A stretch of DNA of 17,260 nt from Clostridiales bacterium. Its GTDB lineage: Bacteria > Bacillota > Clostridia > Christensenellales > CAG-917. Below, one piece after another: positions 15,184 to 17,260 of the stretch. The position numbers and the translations under genes are program-made. The stretch is taken from the NCBI GenBank assembly GCA_012800805.1, contig JAAZIO010000132.1:1-17260 (forward strand), written 5' to 3'. A model generated the notes under the pieces. It did not search any database. It saw only the letters and a program-made list of their open reading frames with translations, and was not told where the DNA came from. The stretch's first letter is position 1. Every line of letters starts with the position of its first letter.

Positions 15184-16140
15184 TTATTTCAAGAATTTCT
15201 TTTTAAACATAATGATTCCTGTAATTATACAAAGCACCAAAGAGATTCCTATCGCAATCCAAAAGCCGTAGAGCTTTCCTTGGAACGGGACGCCCGTATT
15301 CATGCCCCAGAACGCCGCCACCATCGAAGGAATGGAAATCATGATGGTTATTACAGTCATAACTTTCATTACAATGTTGAGGTTGTTTGAAATAATCGAG
15401 GCGTAAGCGTCCATGGTGCCCGACAAAATCTCAAGGTAGAGGTTGCTGGTGTCGATAGCCTGATTGGTTTCAATGATAACATCGTCAAGCAAATCGGCAT
15501 CTTCTTCAAAGAAGTGGGCAAGCTTAGGCAGCCTGTCAAGAAGAATCCTGTTTGCCCTCAGCGAGTTGGAAAAGTATACAAGCGACTTTTCAAGGTCTAA
15601 AAGCTCAATCAGCTCTTTGTTCCTCATTGATTTTTCAAGCTCAGCCTGAATGCGGTGGCTCGCCTTGTCTATCTGAGTGAGGTATTGAAGAAACTTTGTG
15701 GATATCCTATACAAAAAATGAAGCACGAAGCGAGTGCGCTTTTTAATAGAAAAGTCTTTGACCCTGCCGTAGAAAAAATCGTTGACAATTGTTGTCTCTT
15801 CGTCAAGTGATACGGTAATAATCGCTTTTTCGGTTATAATAAATCCGAAAGGAATGGTGGTGTAGGTGTAATAGTCGTCCTCATCCTCGATTTTCGGCAT
15901 ATCGGCGACGATTAAGGTAACGCCGTCATCCTTATCGGCGCGGGCGCGTTCCTCTTCGTCAAGGGCGGCTTTCAGCATATTTTCGGGAACGGATAAAGCA
16001 CGCGAGATAAACTCTATCTCGCGGTCATCAGGATTGGCAAGGTGAATCCATTTATCTGTAAAATCGAAATCGGCTGTGATTGTATCCGCAGGAACCTGCG
16101 AAAGACGTTTTTTCTCGTCTGCGGTAATAACCTGAATCAT
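15184..16140 (-). CDS. corA: CorA-family divalent metal cation transporter
   Basis: The 318-aa protein is a CorA-type channel, normally a homopentamer importing Mg2+ (in some members Co2+ or Ni2+, and Zn2+ export in others). The family signature is present: FWGMNTGVPFQG with Gly-Met-Asn at 279-281, between membrane helix 1 (about 254-278) and helix 2 (about 291-311), followed by a basic tail, FKKKFLK. The long acidic N-terminal cytoplasmic domain (for example DEEERARADKDDG and EDEDDYYTY) and the helical stalk (residues ~150-245) are typical. AAAGGAGG (16153-16146 on the minus strand) lies five bases before the ATG. It is preceded by a leader holding a short ORF and alternative hairpins. Substrate specificity cannot be fixed from sequence; Mg2+ is the default. 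Confidence 0.92.
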   Translation of the reverse strand: MIQVITADEKKRLSQVPADTITADFDFTDKWIHLANPDDREIEFISRALSVPENMLKAALDEEERARADKDDGVTLIVADMPKIEDEDDYYTYTTIPFGFIITEKAIITVSLDEETTIVNDFFYGRVKDFSIKKRTRFVLHFLYRISTKFLQYLTQIDKASHRIQAELEKSMRNKELIELLDLEKSLVYFSNSLRANRILLDRLPKLAHFFEEDADLLDDVIIETNQAIDTSNLYLEILSGTMDAYASIISNNLNIVMKVMTVITIMISIPSMVAAFWGMNTGVPFQGKLYGFWIAIGISLVLCIITGIIMFKKKFLK

Positions 16141-16153
16141 ATTAGCCTCCTTT

Positions 16154-16196
16154 GCACGGCATGATATTGCCGTCTCGGGAGACCGAAAACGGCAAT
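16154..16196 (-). promoter_or_regulatory. Two mutually exclusive hairpins in the corA leader
   Basis: On the minus strand three segments follow the short ORF's stop codon: 1, ATTGCCGT (16196-16189); 2, ACGGCAAT (16173-16166); 3, TGCCGT (16161-16156). Segments 1 and 2 pair over 8 bp, with an inner TCGG/CCGA stem. Segment 2 can instead pair with 3 over 6 bp with a 6-base loop, ending two bases before the corA Shine-Dalgarno sequence. A ribosome on the short ORF's stop codon would cover segment 1. No T-tract follows either hairpin, so control, if real, is more likely translational than by intrinsic termination. Confidence 0.55.
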
Positions 16197-16197
16197 T

Positions 16198-16233
16198 TTA
16201 TGAGATGAAGAAACTCAGAGGATCTGCATCCAT
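16198..16233 (-). CDS. Putative corA leader peptide, 11 aa
   Basis: The ORF reads MDADPLSFFIS and stops at TAA. AAAAGGAG (16251-16244 on the minus strand) lies ten bases before the ATG, and a promoter 40 bases upstream puts the whole ORF at the beginning of the corA transcript. The stop codon lies 57 bases before the corA ATG. The start combines acidic residues and proline (D2, D4, P5), like the MgtL leader peptide of enterobacteria (EPDP), where such nascent chains destabilise ribosomes when Mg2+ is low and so turn on the Mg2+ transporter gene. Whether this 11-mer is translated is unproven; the ribosome-binding site, the position and the switchable structure behind it support it jointly. Confidence 0.55.
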   Translation of the reverse strand: MDADPLSFFIS

Positions 16234-16272
16234 TTAAATTGTGCTCCTTTTAATTATCTCTAATTTAAAGAC

Positions 16273-16301
16273 ATCATAACAAAATATTTTTTTTTTGGCA
16301 A
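16273..16301 (-). promoter_or_regulatory. Sigma-A-like promoter of corA and its leader ORF
   Basis: On the minus strand: TTGCCA (16301-16296), a 17-base spacer and TATGAT (16278-16273), each 5 of 6 to consensus. The predicted start near 16266 gives a leader of about 125 bases before corA, with the leader ORF's ribosome-binding site about 15 bases in. Confidence 0.65.
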
Positions 16302-16328
16302 TAAAATAGGTGTAGTTTGTTGCATTGA

Positions 16329-16357
16329 TTGCCGAATTTTGATAAACTCAATATAAC
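16329..16357 (+). promoter_or_regulatory. Sigma-A-like promoter of ppdK
   Basis: TTGCCG (16329-16334), a 17-base spacer and TATAAC (16352-16357). The predicted start is near 16364, about 27 bases before the ATG. It is back to back with the corA promoter, with 27 bases between the two -35 elements. Confidence 0.6.
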
Positions 16358-16390
16358 CTATTTTTGCTAATTAATTTAGGAGGAAAATAA

Positions 16391-17260
16391 ATGAAAAAGT
16401 ACGTTTATCTTTTTACCGAAACTGAGGGGCTCGGCAAAGAGCTGCTTGGCGGCAAAGGCGCAAACCTGGCCGAGATGACAAGGCTTGGATTGCCCGTTCC
16501 GCAAGGCTTTACAATCACGACCGAAGCTTGCACCCGTTACTATCAAGACGGAGAGAAGATTGCTTCCGAAATCGTTGAACAAATTTTTGATGCCCTCGCC
16601 AAGGTCGAGAAAATCCACGACAAGAAGTTTGGCGACGCTCAAAATCCCTTCCTCGTATCTGTCCGTTCCGGCGCAAGAGTATCGATGCCCGGCATGATGG
16701 ACACGATTTTGAACCTTGGTTTGAACGACATCTCCGTTGAGGCTCACGCTCGCAACACCAACAACCCCAGATTTGCCTACGACTGCTATCGCCGCTTCAT
16801 TCAGATGTATTCCGATGTCGTAATGGGTGTCGGTAAAGATAAATTCGAAAGAATCATAGATGAACTTAAAGAGGAGAGAGGCATAAAGAACGATATCGAC
16901 CTTACCGCCGACGACCTCAAAATCCTTATCAACAAATTTAAATCCATTTACAAGGACGCGCTCGGGAAAGAGTTCCCCCAAGACCCGAAAGAACAGCTTA
17001 TCGGTGCGGTTGAAGCCGTATTCCGTAGCTGGAACAACCCCAGAGCTATCGTCTACCGCAGAATGAACGACATCCCCGGAGACTGGGGCACCGCCGTTAA
17101 CGTTCAGGCGATGGTATTCGGTAACATGGGTGAAGACTCCGGCACAGGCGTAGCGTTCACACGCAACCCCTCCACCGGCGAAAATAAACTCTACGGCGAA
17201 TATCTTATGAACGCTCAGGGCGAGGACGTAGTAGCGGGTATCCGCACCCCCATGCCCATC
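16391..17260 (+). CDS. ppdK: Pyruvate, phosphate dikinase (N-terminal part, runs off the window)
   Basis: The frame is open from ATG 16391 to the last base, giving 290 codons of an enzyme normally about 875 aa long. PPDK interconverts pyruvate, ATP and phosphate with phosphoenolpyruvate, AMP and pyrophosphate, serving gluconeogenesis or PPi-linked glycolysis in anaerobes. The start [10 protein letters not shown] is followed by [27 protein letters not shown], and the highly conserved [20 protein letters not shown] of the ATP-grasp nucleotide-binding domain, then [38 protein letters not shown]. The phosphohistidine and PEP-binding domains lie beyond the window. AGGAGG at 16378-16383 gives a strong ribosome-binding site. 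Codons ending in C are more frequent than in the neighbouring genes, in keeping with high expression. Confidence 0.97.
   Translation, partial: MKKYVYLFTETEGLGKELLGGKGANLAEMTRLGLPVPQGFTITTEACTRYYQDGEKIASEIVEQIFDALAKVEKIHDKKFGDAQNPFLVSVRSGARVSMPGMMDTILNLGLNDISVEAHARNTNNPRFAYDCYRRFIQMYSDVVMGVGKDKFERIIDELKEERGIKNDIDLTADDLKILINKFKSIYKDALGKEFPQDPKEQLIGAVEAVFRSWNNPRAIVYRRMNDIPGDWGTAVNVQAMVFGNMGEDSGTGVAFTRNPSTGENKLYGEYLMNAQGEDVVAGIRTPMPI

Noticed and set aside
16141..16266. M-box (Mg2+) or other known metal riboswitch in the corA leader
   Set aside because: I compared the leader with what I remember of the M-box and the Mn2+ (yybP-ykoY) element; the characteristic conserved blocks are not there, and about 125 bases is short for an M-box with its expression platform. 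A covariance-model search would settle it.
16376..16981. 201-aa minus-strand ORF opposite ppdK
   Set aside because: The + strand encodes unmistakable PPDK sequence across the same bases; the minus frame is open by codon bias only.

Overview
The window looks like chromosomal sequence from a low-to-moderate GC, Gram-positive-type anaerobe of the Bacillota (probably an uncultured Clostridia lineage). This is inference from gene content: a split GcvPA/GcvPB glycine dehydrogenase, AddAB instead of RecBCD, pyruvate phosphate dikinase, lipobox-type lipoproteins, strong AGGAGG ribosome-binding sites and AT-rich intergenic DNA. No rRNA, tRNA, CRISPR array, transposase or phage gene is visible. Most of the window is housekeeping.

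Layout. 1-3369: the glycine cleavage operon (end of gcvT, then gcvH, gcvPA, gcvPB), tightly packed on the + strand, followed by a 77-aa two-helix membrane protein and a strong terminator. 3796-4058: a 60-aa orphan gene with its own promoter. 4178-5029 (minus strand): a lipoprotein of unknown function with its own promoter. 5030-5454: an AT-rich gap with tandem 21-bp repeats and a palindrome just before addB. 5455-11839: addB and addA, overlapping by 11 bp, the double-strand-break-processing helicase-nuclease. 12066-13637: a 523-aa, mostly disordered, acidic protein of unknown function with a clear promoter and terminator. 13766-15047: a lipoprotein made of Ig-like repeats, split by a one-base frameshift in a CCCC run. 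15184-16140 (minus strand): a CorA-family divalent-cation channel. 16391-end (+ strand): the N-terminal 290 codons of pyruvate phosphate dikinase.

The most interesting site is the leader of corA (16141-16301, minus strand). A good sigma-A-like promoter (TTGCCA-17-TATGAT) is followed by a short ORF with its own Shine-Dalgarno sequence, encoding MDADPLSFFIS. Right after its stop codon come three segments that can form two mutually exclusive hairpins, the second ending two bases before the corA Shine-Dalgarno sequence. Acidic/proline leader peptides upstream of Mg2+ transporter genes are known from enterobacteria (MgtL, with an EPDP start), where they sense low Mg2+. This looks like an analogous, independently built translational sensor in a Gram-positive-type organism. 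The peptide and pairings are read directly; the function is inferred.

Secondary points are the frameshift and flanking 51-bp direct repeats in the Ig-repeat lipoprotein, the absence of a Shine-Dalgarno sequence before addB (with a promoter placed for a leaderless transcript), and an AddB without a Walker A motif but with intact nuclease and iron-sulfur residues.
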